Position numbers and translations under genes: made by a program. This document shows positions 46,041-56,100 of a DNA stretch of 64,000 nucleotides, piece after piece. How positions within the stretch are numbered: position 1 is the first letter of the stretch; every line of letters begins with the position of its first letter. Below the pieces are notes generated by a model. The model did not search any database. It was not told the origin of the DNA and worked only from the letters and a program-made list of their open reading frames with translations. The DNA is taken from assembly GCA_963920705.1 (NCBI GenBank), contig OY987233.1, positions 14,061,459 to 14,125,458 of the forward strand. The letters are read 5' to 3'. Source of the stretch: Odiellus spinosus (Eukaryota > Arthropoda > Arachnida > Opiliones > Phalangiidae).

Positions 46041-46570
46041 AATATCAATTTGAAATTGATAGGAAATAAGGACATAATATCAATTTTAAATGGTCAGAAA
46101 ATAAGGACAATAAAGGCAAATTAAAATGGTCAGGAAACGGACAAAGGGTTATTTTGAAATGGTCAGGAAATAAGGACAAAAAAGGCAAATTAAAATGGGC
46201 AGGAAACGGACAAAGGGTTAGTTTGAAATGGTCAGGAAATAAGGACAAGAAGGTGAAATTTAAATGGTCTGGAAATAAGGACAAAAATTTCAATTTAAAC
46301 GGTCAGGAAATGCAGACAAAAAAGTCAAATTGAAATTGTCAAGAAATGCAGACAAAAAAGTCAAATTGAAATTGTCAGGAAATACAGACAAAAAAAGTCA
46401 AATTGAAATTGTCATGAATAAAAATTATTTTGCAATGGTCTGGAAATAAAGACAAAAAAGGCAAATTGAAATGGTCAGGAAGTATGTACAAAAAAAGCAA
46501 ATTGAAATGGGCAAGAAATAAGGACTAAAGTCAAATATGAATCGCCAGGAATTAATAAGAACAAAAAAGT
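46041..46570 (+). repeat. Purine-rich minisatellite, about 35-bp units with a two-unit period
   Basis: Units contain AAATGGTCAGGAAATAAGG, ACAAAAAAGGCAAATTGA. In 46080-46260 two unit types alternate (one with CGGACAAAGGGTTA, one with AAGGACAAAAAAGGC), giving a higher-order period near 70 bp. The 82-aa minus frame is a repeat artefact. Confidence 0.9.
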
Positions 46571-47875
46571 CAAATGAAATGGTCCTTCGGAAGCCATTCG
46601 AGGAAATCGAAAATATATATTAAGATATTAGTCCAAAAGTCCGAAAATATATAATAGACTAAGAAAGAAGTCGGGGGAAATAAATAAACCAAAATATTAA
46701 GGAAAAATATATGAAAAACCTTGGTAGAAATTAAAAATGTACTAATAAATTAGAAAAAAATAAAATTCTAAAGAGTGGCGCTTCCTTCGTTCACTCTTTA
46801 CACGACGACTGCGCCGCTAGAGTGTCTCGAATCAGAATCGGCCGGTACATTTACCCGGACATTTGCTGATAGTATTAAGCTACGGGGCGTGTAGAAAAAA
46901 ATTAGGAAAATCTTTACGTGCGCGACGGCCCTTTAGTTTACCGCTTTCGAGTTTGGGATTTGAAAACGATAAAATATATATATAAATATATATTCTCTGG
47001 GATTGAGTTTATATTTTTCGCCAAAGAATATTTGTATCAATTTCTTTTAGACGAGAAATGAAATTCATAGAAATTCATGAGGATCAAAAACCAACCGAAA
47101 TAAAAAATATTTATAGAAATATTTCGCGAACATATTTTTTGATAGCAACGCCCGAATACTGGCTTCCCTTTGAACACCAATGTACCGTGGCTCGAACACT
47201 TTTACAGGCGCTAAGCTCTTAGCCCTGGGTTAAATTTAGATCTTTTTATAATTAACGTAAATTAGTTCCAATTTCATATCTAAATTCCAAATTTTAATTA
47301 AAGATTTATCACGTGAATTAAGTTTATTTGATGAGGTGATTAATTAATAATTAACTAAAGTCGGTTAATTAAACTTTAAAAAATGCAATCAATTTATTCA
47401 AAATTGAACAACCTAGGTCTATATCAATATAATTAAATTGAATAATACCAAATCAATATTATTAAAATTTGAGTTATATACCTCGATGATATGAATTATT
47501 CAAAAATATATTTGCGATGTCATCAAAATAATTAATGATGTTGAAGCGTGTTTGTTTGTAACGAAGCTGCTAGGGTATTTCTTAATAACAGCTGTCTCTA
47601 TGCCGCTGTCAAAAATATCTCTCCCACAAAATAAATTTAATATTTCTATGTCACCGCAGACACCTAGGCTTAACTAGTACCTTTAGAAATAATCATTTTA
47701 CTAAAATAAACCCGGGGCCCAAAATCAAATACTTGACGTTTAAATTAAAATTGAAAATTGTATACAACATTACAATCTTAGTAGGAATCTGAATTTATAT
47801 TGAAAACCAGTTTTTATTATGGAAAAGTTTTTATAATGGATCCTTTTTTAAGATAGCAGCTTATGGAAATTAAAA
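46571..47875. other. AT-rich DNA with fragments of families E and G-adjacent repeat
   Basis: 46860-46891 (TTTGCTGATAGTATTAAGC, TACGGGGCG) matches family E; GAGTGGCGCTTCC at 46774 resembles, inverted, GGAAGCGCCACTC near 58031. 47164-47212 (CCCTTTGAACACCAATG, GAACACTTTTACAGG) matches 35034-35084. Otherwise AT-rich and featureless. Confidence 0.5.
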
Positions 47876-47879
47876 TTGA

Positions 47880-48827
47880 AGGGAGAATGAACTATATTCG
47901 ATAAATATTGATTTTAAAATCGTAGATTTGTTATCGTTTAAGTAAACCTAATTTAGTATTAATTTCCAAATTTATCCTATATATTTTACAAACACTAATT
48001 ATTTTTTATCTTATATTTTTAAAGACTTCATTTTTTTAGCCTATATATTTTCGAACTTCTTCCTCTTTTATCCTATTTATTTTTCACGAACTTCCTATTT
48101 TGTCCTACATATTTTTCACGAACTTCTTCCTATTTTATCCTATATTTTTTACATCAATTCATATTTTATCCTAAATATTTTACATCAATTACTTCCTAAA
48201 TTTTATTCCATATTTTACATCAATTACTTCCTATTTTATTCCATATTTTACATCAATTACTTCCTATTTTATTCCATATTTTACATCAATTACTTCCTAA
48301 ATTTTATTCCATATTTTACATCAATTACTTCCTATTTTATTCCATATTTTACATCAATTACTTCCTATTTTATTCCATATTTTACATCAGTTACTTCCTA
48401 TTTTATTCCATATTTTACATCAGTTACTTCCTATTTTATTCCATATTTTACATCAATTACTTCCTATTTTATTCCATATTTTACATCAATTACTTCCTAT
48501 TTTATTCCATATTTTACATCAATTACTTCCTATTTTATTCCATATTTTACATCAATTACTTCCTATTTTATTCCATATTTTACATCAATTACTTCCTATT
48601 TTATTCCATATTTTACATCAATTACTTCCTATTTTATTCCATATTTTACATCAATTACTTCCTATTTTATCCTATATTTTTATACGAACTTCTTCCTATA
48701 TTTCACGAGAAATTTACTTTATAGGATTTTCATATTTTCATGGATCAACCTTTAGCCCTAGTAGCGTTGAATTCTTCCTTTCATAAAGGTGCAAATCCAT
48801 ATCTTTTAATTGCAATTCAGTATCCCT
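47880..48827. mobile_element. T2-like MITE enclosing a minisatellite, 948 bp
   Basis: The left end AGGGAGAATGAACTA is preceded by TTGA (one change from TTAA). The right end, read inward, is AGGGATACTGAATTG and is followed by TTAA (48828-48831). Inside, 48170-48670 is a 33-bp array. No coding frame. The outer non-repeat arms are about 170-290 bp. The arrangement suggests an array grown inside a mobile element. Confidence 0.6.
48040..48705 (+). repeat. Minisatellite, 33-bp units, inside a MITE
   Basis: About 15 near-identical units built on TTTTACATCAATTACTTCCT and ATTTTATTCCATA, led in on the left by longer degraded units (TCCTATATATTTTTCACGAA). Two adjacent units share a CAGTTA variant and two separate units share an AAATTT insertion, signs of local unit copying. 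Confidence 0.93.
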
Positions 48828-48831
48828 TTAA

Positions 48832-49848
48832 ATTTCTAAATAAATAAAGATACCTGAATATTTTTGATTCAACTAAAACTTTAAAAATATGCAAATTTGA
48901 CGCGAGAAAAGTGAAGGTACCGGAATGTCGGCATTTCCGGAAACTAAAAGCAAGAAAACCGGAAGTTGATTTCCGGTTTTATTTTAAAGGACGAAAGGAA
49001 CTTCCGAATTTTACTAGAAATTTTCATTTCAAACAATAGCGCGCACGAATAATTAATTAGGATTTAAATTAAATAAACACCGAAGAAGGAATATTTTTAA
49101 TTCGAATTTGTTTTGATCTCATTTCTGTTGGGATCTCCGCTCGCGTGGTTGAAATTTAAAGTACACATGCAACCTCACTCAATTCGGGCCTCATAAACAT
49201 TTATCTCGCGCTAAACACGTCAATTTCCTTTTCAAGAATTGAAAAAAATCTTAAAAATATTTTTTCAGTCTATTTGAAGATGCTTAGTATTTCCATCAAG
49301 CTGATTTTCTATCTTAGACAGTAACGATAACTCTCCAGCTCAGTTTTAGTTCTAAATGAAGAAGTTAATTTTTAGGCAATATTCAAACACGCTAAAAACA
49401 ATGAAGCAGAATTGTATCTCGTAAAAGAATCTTAGGTGACAGCCCCTGTAGTTTTAAATGACGCGACAGCAACAAAAATCGCTAACCCCGTGATGGAAAC
49501 TTCATAAACAACTTTTGGTGTTTGAAGGAGAAGTCCCCTAGTACTTGAGACAACCCCAACGAAGATACGAAAACTCCATACCCTTTTCGTATGACCCTAA
49601 CACCCCTTACAGACACCCCCCGACAATTCTGATGGGAGTTCATATTCGAAATAATACTAGTTTTCATCACGGAAAAAGATAGACGCCGTAAGAAAAACCA
49701 TAGAAACTGAATCATAAAGATAAAATGGAACTTTACATTAGCGCTTGCTGAAAACTGAAACTGTTTCTGAATATAGAAACGCAATAATGTTAAGAGTCAT
49801 CTTCTTATATAATAATATTCACTTTTGGTTTGCATTGTTGTTAAAACC
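48832..49848. other. Unique DNA with a perfect hairpin
   Basis: 48955-48980 is a perfect 10-bp inverted repeat, AAAACCGGAA and TTCCGGTTTT around GTTGAT, with further TTCCGG words nearby. The 100-aa minus frame at 49482-49784 has no known domain. A C-rich stretch (ACACCCCTTACAGACACCCC) lies near 49600. Confidence 0.45.
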
Positions 49849-50125
49849 GTGGCGGATTGATACCTAATGTTAAACACTGTAGAAAAAGAAAAATAGTTTT
49901 ACAAACTTTCTACCTAATAAATGATGGTTTCCAAGTCGGATTTGAGTTAAATCAGTTTCAGTTTTCAACGAATATGAACCTAGGATATCTTATCTCATTG
50001 TAAATTATTAATCAAGTCATTGTTATAGGTTGGAAACTTAACATCATATCCCTTGAAAATTAAAATTGATTCTAATTGAGCTCGTGATAGCGCACGAATA
50101 TTCTATAATTTCCGAATCCCACGTA
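49849..50125 (+). repeat. Family F box followed by a family C unit
   Basis: GTGGCGGATTGATACCTAAT (49850-49869), then TAAATCAGTTTCAGTTTTCA and AATTAAAATTGATTCTAATT with GCTCGTGATAGCGCACG. Same order as 43836-44310 with a single diverged core. Confidence 0.55.
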
Positions 50126-50136
50126 AAAATTAAATG

Positions 50137-50583
50137 GAAACATGGCGCTAAAAATGGAATAGCTTTTGAATTTATTTTCGGAATCACCTTGCCAAATAAC
50201 GTATTTGTGAATTCTTTCACAATTTTTAAACAGGTTTTTGCTGTTTAAATTAATTTCTAAACTTTGGATAAGTCTGAATAAAAGTAATTGTCGGACCAAT
50301 CATATTATTTCATCCTTCAACAGCGCTTTTAATGTCCTAACATTAAAATAACAGGCCGGCGTTCATGCCTAAGACCTTGGCCATCAAACGCCGACTATTC
50401 TCTTAATGTTATGACATTACAAGCGCTGTTAAAGGTTGAAATAATGTGATTGTATATTTACTTACATTCAAATTTTACCAAGCTTTAGAAATTAATTTAA
50501 ACACCAAAAACGTATCTAAAAACATCCGGTGATTCCGAAAATAAATTCAAAAAGCTGTTCCATTTTTAGCTCCAAGTTTCTCT
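50137..50583. mobile_element. Family G foldback MITE, copy 4
   Basis: The most symmetrical copy. Left GCTAAAAATGGAATAGCTTT, right AAAGCTGTTCCATTTTTAGC, then TCCAAGTTTCTCT and TTAA (50584-50587). Between them lie TTTAAATTAATTTCTAAACT and its mirror, and a core GGCCGGCGTTCATGCC, AAGACCTTGGCCATCAAACG. The left terminal TTAAAGGGAAACTTGGA is missing, replaced by family C sequence. Confidence 0.8.
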
Positions 50584-50591
50584 TTAATTTA

Positions 50592-50960
50592 AATAAAAAG
50601 GGAATCCTTGCTTCATACGTGCCGCAAACTCAAAATGATTTTGATTATCGAAGCTCGCGCTTTCATTTTTCTATATTTATTATCAATTTTAGTTGATAGC
50701 GCGCGCGTTCTTAAGTCTCCCTGTACCTTTAATAAATCAAATGGATTAGATAATGGTAGACCTAGCTTTTTACGCTCTGTAAACTCAAGTGATTTCGATG
50801 GAGCAATGATAAAGGAAAACACTCAAACTCTTTTAACAATCTATAGGCCTATCTTGTCAGAATTGTTTTGGTTTGCAATGGGCTCTAAGGTTTAAACCCA
50901 TTTTAACTTATTTATTTCGCGGAGATACGAAGGGAAACTCGTTTAGCTCGTGCTGCAAAT
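50592..50960 (+). repeat. Family C units, diverged
   Basis: CATACGTGCCGCAAACTCAA, GAAGCTCGCGCTTTCATTTT, GATAGCGCGCGCGTTCTTAAG, then TACGCTCTGTAAACTCAAGT and GCTCGTGCTGCAAATTCG. Roughly two units. The 95-aa plus frame across it is not credible as a gene. Confidence 0.5.
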
Positions 50961-51240
50961 TCGTAGTGTTCTAGGCTCCAGTCTTTGTTAGGACTAGGGG
51001 TAAGAGAGGGGTCTGGGTCTCTGGTGGATATCTCTCTAAGCTTTTATTCTAGATTGGTCAAGGACTACAGTAGCTAGGAGGTGAGAGGGGTCGCCGGATC
51101 AGCTTTTAAGACAAGTCTTGTCTTTGTAAAAGTCGTTGGTCAAGATGTTTGTATAATAAAATGATGGCTTCCAAATTGTTTCAGCCTGCGTGGCTGCTTC
51201 GATATATATTAGAATATAAATATTTAAAAATAGTGCTAAA
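50961..51240. other. Unique spacer
   Basis: No feature recognised. Confidence 0.4.
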
Positions 51241-51570
51241 CATAATTGAAGTATGTTCATGCTCCAATAAAAGATTCATGTGCCAATAGAAAAACATATA
51301 TTAACGCTCCAATATAAAACAAATTCATGCGCCAAAATAAAATAATAAAACAATAAAACAAATTCATGCGCCAATATAAAATAATAAAACAATAAAACAA
51401 ATTCATGCGCCAATATAAAATAATAAAATAATAAAACAAATTCACGCGCCAATATAAAATAAACAAATTCACGCGCCAATATAAAATAAACAAATTCACG
51501 CGCCAATATAAAATAAATTCACGCGCCAATATAAAATAATAAAAGAAATTCATGCCCCAATATAAAATAA
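51241..51570 (+). repeat. Irregular CGCGCCAAT minisatellite
   Basis: Diverged units sharing AAATTCATGCGCCAATATAA with AAT and AAAACAAT spacers of varying length (about 24-50 bp). This appears to be the ancestral or decayed part of the neighbouring perfect array. The 110-aa and 76-aa minus frames are artefacts. Confidence 0.88.
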
Positions 51571-52320
51571 TCACAAATTCACGCGCCAATTATAGAATAA
51601 TCACAAATTCACGCGCCAATTATAGAATAATCACAAATTCACGCGCCAATTATAGAATAATCACAAATTCACGCGCCAATTATAGAATAATCACAAATTC
51701 ACGCGCCAATTATAGAATAATCACAAATTCACGCGCCAATTATAGAATAATCACAAATTCACGCGCCAATTATAGAATAATCACAAATTCACGCGCCAAT
51801 TATAGAATAATCACAAATTCACGCGCCAATTATAGAATAATCACAAATTCACGCTCCAATTATAGAATAATCACAAATTCACGCGCCAATTATAGAATAA
51901 TCACAAATTCACGCGCCAATTATAGAATAATCACAAATTCACGCGCCAATTATAGAATAATCACAAATTCACGCGCCAATTATAGAATAATCACAAATTC
52001 ACGCGCCAATTATAGAATAATCACAAATTCACGCGCCAATTATAGAATAATCACAAATTCACGCGCCAATTATAGAATAATCACAAATTCACGCGCCAAT
52101 TATAGAATAATCACAAATTCACGCGCCAATTATAGAATAATCACAAATTCACGCGCCAATTATAGAATAATCACAAATTCACGCGCCAATTATAGAATAA
52201 TCACAAATTCACGCGCCAATTATAGAATAATCACAAATTCACGCGCCAATTATGGAATAATCACAAATTCACGCGCCAATTATGGAATAATCACAAATTC
52301 ACGCGCCAATTATAGAATAA
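51571..52320 (+). repeat. Minisatellite, exactly 25 units of 30 bp
   Basis: The unit is TCACAAATTCACGCGCCAAT followed by TATAGAATAA. The array spans 750 bp with no length variation; I see one unit with CGCTCC and two with TATGG. Since 30 is divisible by three, one plus frame stays open for 267 codons as a ten-residue repeat (IITNSRANYR). This is best explained by the repeat period, not by selection for a protein. Confidence 0.97.
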
Positions 52321-52892
52321 TAAGAACAAATGGGCCTAGATTCACGCGTCAATAATAAAAGAAATTAGGTTTTCAATGAACTAAAATATTCATAAATTTT
52401 ACTAAAATATGTAATGAAATGAAATAAATTGATAAGCCAGTTTCAAATAAAAATAAAATGTTCGCGCCACGCTGTCTGAAATGAAAATATAAACAAAATC
52501 GAGGCACCAATTGAGGGTTTTAAGTATAATATTGTAAAACTGATAGCTTCAGGCAGTTTATTAATTAATGAATACGATAAATTTTTCAAAAAAATTCTTT
52601 GATTAACTCGACGGGATGATTTCTCGGAATGAGATGTGAAAATTGAAGAAATGGTATATCTCGGTACATCTAGGGGTTGATTAAAAACGGAACTTGGCGA
52701 GCAAATATTAATCAACTCTCATTTTCAAGGCATCTCACTCTTTCTAGAAATAATATAAAAGGCCCGGGCCATTCTAATTAGCTCTTCCGTTTTGTCAAGT
52801 AAAGAATCATCCCCCTCCACTTTCGATGTGGAGGAAAGGGGTTTAGGAAGGGGGTTTGGATTTTTATCCCAAAGATTAAAAACTATCTTTAA
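52321..52892. other. Unique DNA left of the retrotransposon
   Basis: The 90-aa minus frame at 52443-52715 lacks a domain. A hairpin CCTCCAC/GTGGAGG with a 7-base loop lies at 52818-52838. TTAAAGGGT next to the insertion resembles a T2-like end. Confidence 0.4.
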
Positions 52893-52897
52893 AGGGT
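52893..52897. other. Target-site duplication, left copy
   Basis: AGGGT immediately before the LTR; the same five bases follow the other LTR at 57838-57842. Five-bp duplications are usual for Ty3/Gypsy integrases. Confidence 0.9.
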
Positions 52898-53112
52898 TGT
52901 TAGGTTCCGAGATTAAGAGTCGTTTGAACGTTAAAATATACTTTATTTGTTTTACTAGTCTATTTACATTTCGATTAAAACCCGAACTGGATAGTGTCGT
53001 CGTCGCGATTGTAATGCCCTTATCGATATATGGCGGTCATATTTATAATAAGAGTGGTATCAGCGTTATCAGTGCATAGTCTATTATTGACCTATAATTG
53101 GCCTACTCTACA
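52898..53112 (-). repeat. 3' LTR (element orientation)
   Basis: 215 bp. Read on the minus strand it starts TGTAGAG and ends CCTAACA. It carries a TATAAAT box (53041-53047) and AATAAA (52942-52947) in the right order for a Pol II unit with a poly-A signal. Looks the same as the 5' LTR at every base I compared. Confidence 0.95.
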
Positions 53113-53116
53113 ATAT

Positions 53117-53142
53117 TTCCCTTTTTTTTTTTTTTTTTTATA
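53117..53142 (-). other. Polypurine tract
   Basis: On the minus strand a run of about 18 A followed by GGGAAA lies just inside the 3' LTR, where plus-strand synthesis would be primed. It is more A-rich than typical tracts, so the exact primer boundary is uncertain. Confidence 0.6.
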
Positions 53143-53154
53143 TAATTATTATTA

Positions 53155-56100
53155 TTAAGTGCCTTCGATGTAGCGTGGTTTGGGAATTCTGGATGAACGT
53201 CGGGGTTGTTGGTGGTAACCATCCTGATTGTCTTCTAAGGTTGTGCACTTGGGGTCGTTTCCCGATCCTAGATTTGTAGTTGTCTGCGTGAATGATGGTT
53301 GTCTTGCTGGACTATGCGGAGGACTGGTTCGATGCTCACTGGGCGTTGGTACCACCTTGAGGTTGTGGAAGAGCCCGTCGCTTGTTGACTCCATTGTCAC
53401 GCCTTGGTCCGTAGTTGACTTTTCTGTTGCGGTAACCTCTGCCTGATTTCGACTTGGAATGTTAGTGTGTGGAGTGGTTACCTTTGTCGTTAATTTAATT
53501 GTAGAGTGTTTTGCGGTCTCGGATATATTGATTTCCTTGATTCTAACAAATCGCAATTGGTCGTAGTGCCTTCTTATTATCGTTCCGGATTCGGTTTGTA
53601 TTTCGTACATAAGGCGTCCTTGTTGATTAATGACGCTACCAGGAATCCATTTGTCGCCTCTACCAAAATTTCGCGCGTATACCTTCTGTCCATTGTGAAC
53701 TTTTTCAATGATGGTTCTCTTTTGCGAAGGGTGGAATAGATCGAGCTTTGTCAACATTGGACGATTAAACATCACTTCCGCGGGTGATTGACCTCCGTTT
53801 ACTGGCGTTCTTCTATAGTTAAGTAAGAACCGGGCTATTCGGAGTTCCAGCGATCCTGTCTTGTATTTTTCTATACCGGCTTCAATTAGTTTGGTTTCCT
53901 GTGTGACGTCACCGGAAATCTTTTTTAAAGTGTTCTTGACTGTTCTGACTGATCGTTCAGCTTGTCCATTAGACGCGGGATGGTATGGCGCCGTCGTGAG
54001 ATGTTTGATTCCGTTGGTTTTAGTGAATGTTTGAAATTCTTCACTTGTGAAACATGTGGCGTTGTCCGTAACTAATAATGGTATCACACCAAACCGTGCC
54101 ATGTGTTGACGCAGGTGTCTTATTACCGCCGATGATGTTGTCGCATTCGTTATATCAACTTCGATCCATTTGGAATACGAGTCGACTGTGATCAAGAGGT
54201 ATTTATTTTCAATCGGCCCAGCAAAGTCAACATGTATCCTGCGCCATGGTGCTGTTTCGGGTTGCCAAGGGGAAGACTGTTTCGGTGGCATCGGCGCGTG
54301 TATTTGGCAGGTTTCGCATGTATTTGATATTTCTTCCAAGTCCTGGTCCATGCCAGGCCACCACACCTTTGATCTGGCCAGTTGTTTCATTGAACGAATT
54401 CCTTGATGCGTACTGTGAAGCTCGACCATAATTTTCTGTCGAAGTGATGAGGGTACTATTACTCGGTTGCCCATGAGTAGAATACCGTTGGCAATTGATA
54501 TATCTAATGCGCGTCGGTAGTATTTCCGTATATCCTCCGGTAGTAGTTTGCTTGATTTAGGCCATCCTCGTATGGTATGTCTGAGGACTCTCGCTAGTAC
54601 AGGATCGGTTTCGGTTTCTTTCTTCATTTCTACAACGTCGATTGGACCGTCTTCCTGCGTTTGAAGTAAGAATACCAACTCGGTGGGTAGTGGCGGTTCT
54701 GTGTCTCGAGTAGGCAGGGGTAGTCTACTTAAAGCGTCCGCGTTGCCATGCAAGGCCCCTTTCTTGTACCTGATCTTGTATTCGTAGGCTGACAACATCA
54801 GTGCCCATCTTTGGATGCGGGCCGCTGCCGTTGGTGGTACCGGTTTATCTTCGGAGAAGAGTACAGTGAGTGGCTTGTGATCTGTGAGAAGAGTGAATCT
54901 TTTTCCCAGTAGGTAGTCGCGAAAGCGTGTGACGCCGAAGACGATTGATAAGGCTTCACGTTCGATTTGGGGATAATTCTTTTCGGCTGAACTTAGCGTG
55001 CGTGAAGCGAAGGCGATGGGTCTCTCTTCATCCGCGATCTGGTGCGAAATGACGGCGCCAATGCCAACTGGAGACGCGTCGCAGGCTAGGATTATTTCTC
55101 TACCCGGGTCGAAGAGTACCAATAAATCAGACGACTGAATTGCTTGTTTCGCTTTTTCGAACGTAGTTTTATGTCTATCGGACCAGGTCCACTCTGTTGA
55201 CTTATTTAAAAGTTCGTATAATGGCGCGAGCAAGGTGGCTGAATCGGGAATAAACCGTGAATAGTAGTTGACGATTCCTAGGAATGATCGGAGTTCCTCT
55301 ACATTGCCTGGTGCTGGAGCGTCTCTGATAGCGGATAGTTTTTCTTCTTGTGGATGAAGTCCATCAGCGTCCAATCTATAACCCAGGAAATCGACCGATG
55401 ATTTTAGAAATTGACATTTTTCTTGATTTAATTTGAGTCCTGCATTCTCGAATGTGTTGAAAATCTTCGCCAGTTTTTCCAAAAGATCGGACTCGTCCAC
55501 GCCACCTACAATGATATCGTCTTGAAACGGGAGTGAACATGGGTGGTCTTGTAAGAGTATTTCCATGTGTCTCTGGAAAATGGCCGATGAAGACGTAATC
55601 CCGAAAGGTAAACGGTTGTAGCGATAAAGTCCCTTCGGTGTGTTAATTATCACATAATCTTTTGAAGCGTCGTCAAGTTCTAGTTGGTTGTACGCATTAC
55701 GCATATCGATGCGAGCGAAAATCTTACATCCCGCTAATTTCGCGAAGATGTCATCGACTTTCGGCAAAGGATATTTTTCAGTGTCGATGATTTTGTTCGT
55801 GGTTATTTTGAAGTCGCCGCATAATCGGACGGTGTTGTTTTTCTTTCGAAGAGGGACGATAGGAGTGGCGAATTCAGCATGCGGTATCGATGTTATGATG
55901 CCCTCTGTTTCCAAACGCCGAAGCTCGTCTATAACGTCGTCCTTTAAATGGTACGGTATTGATCTGGCTTTGAAAAACTTCGGCGTGCAAGCATCCTTTC
56001 GAATGTGTAGTTTGACTTTCACGTTCTTTAGGCATCCCATGCCCGGTGAAAATATTGCTTTGTGTTTATCCAGTAGGGTCTGTAGCGTATTCTGATTGGA

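Noticed and set aside
46045..46293. 82-aa minus frame with LSLFPDHF repeats
   Set aside because: Product of the 35-bp minisatellite; indels break it in both directions.
51552..52355. 267-aa open frame with a ten-residue repeat
   Set aside because: It exists because the 30-bp satellite unit is a multiple of three and lacks stops in this frame; units are identical at silent and non-silent positions alike, so nothing suggests protein-level selection.
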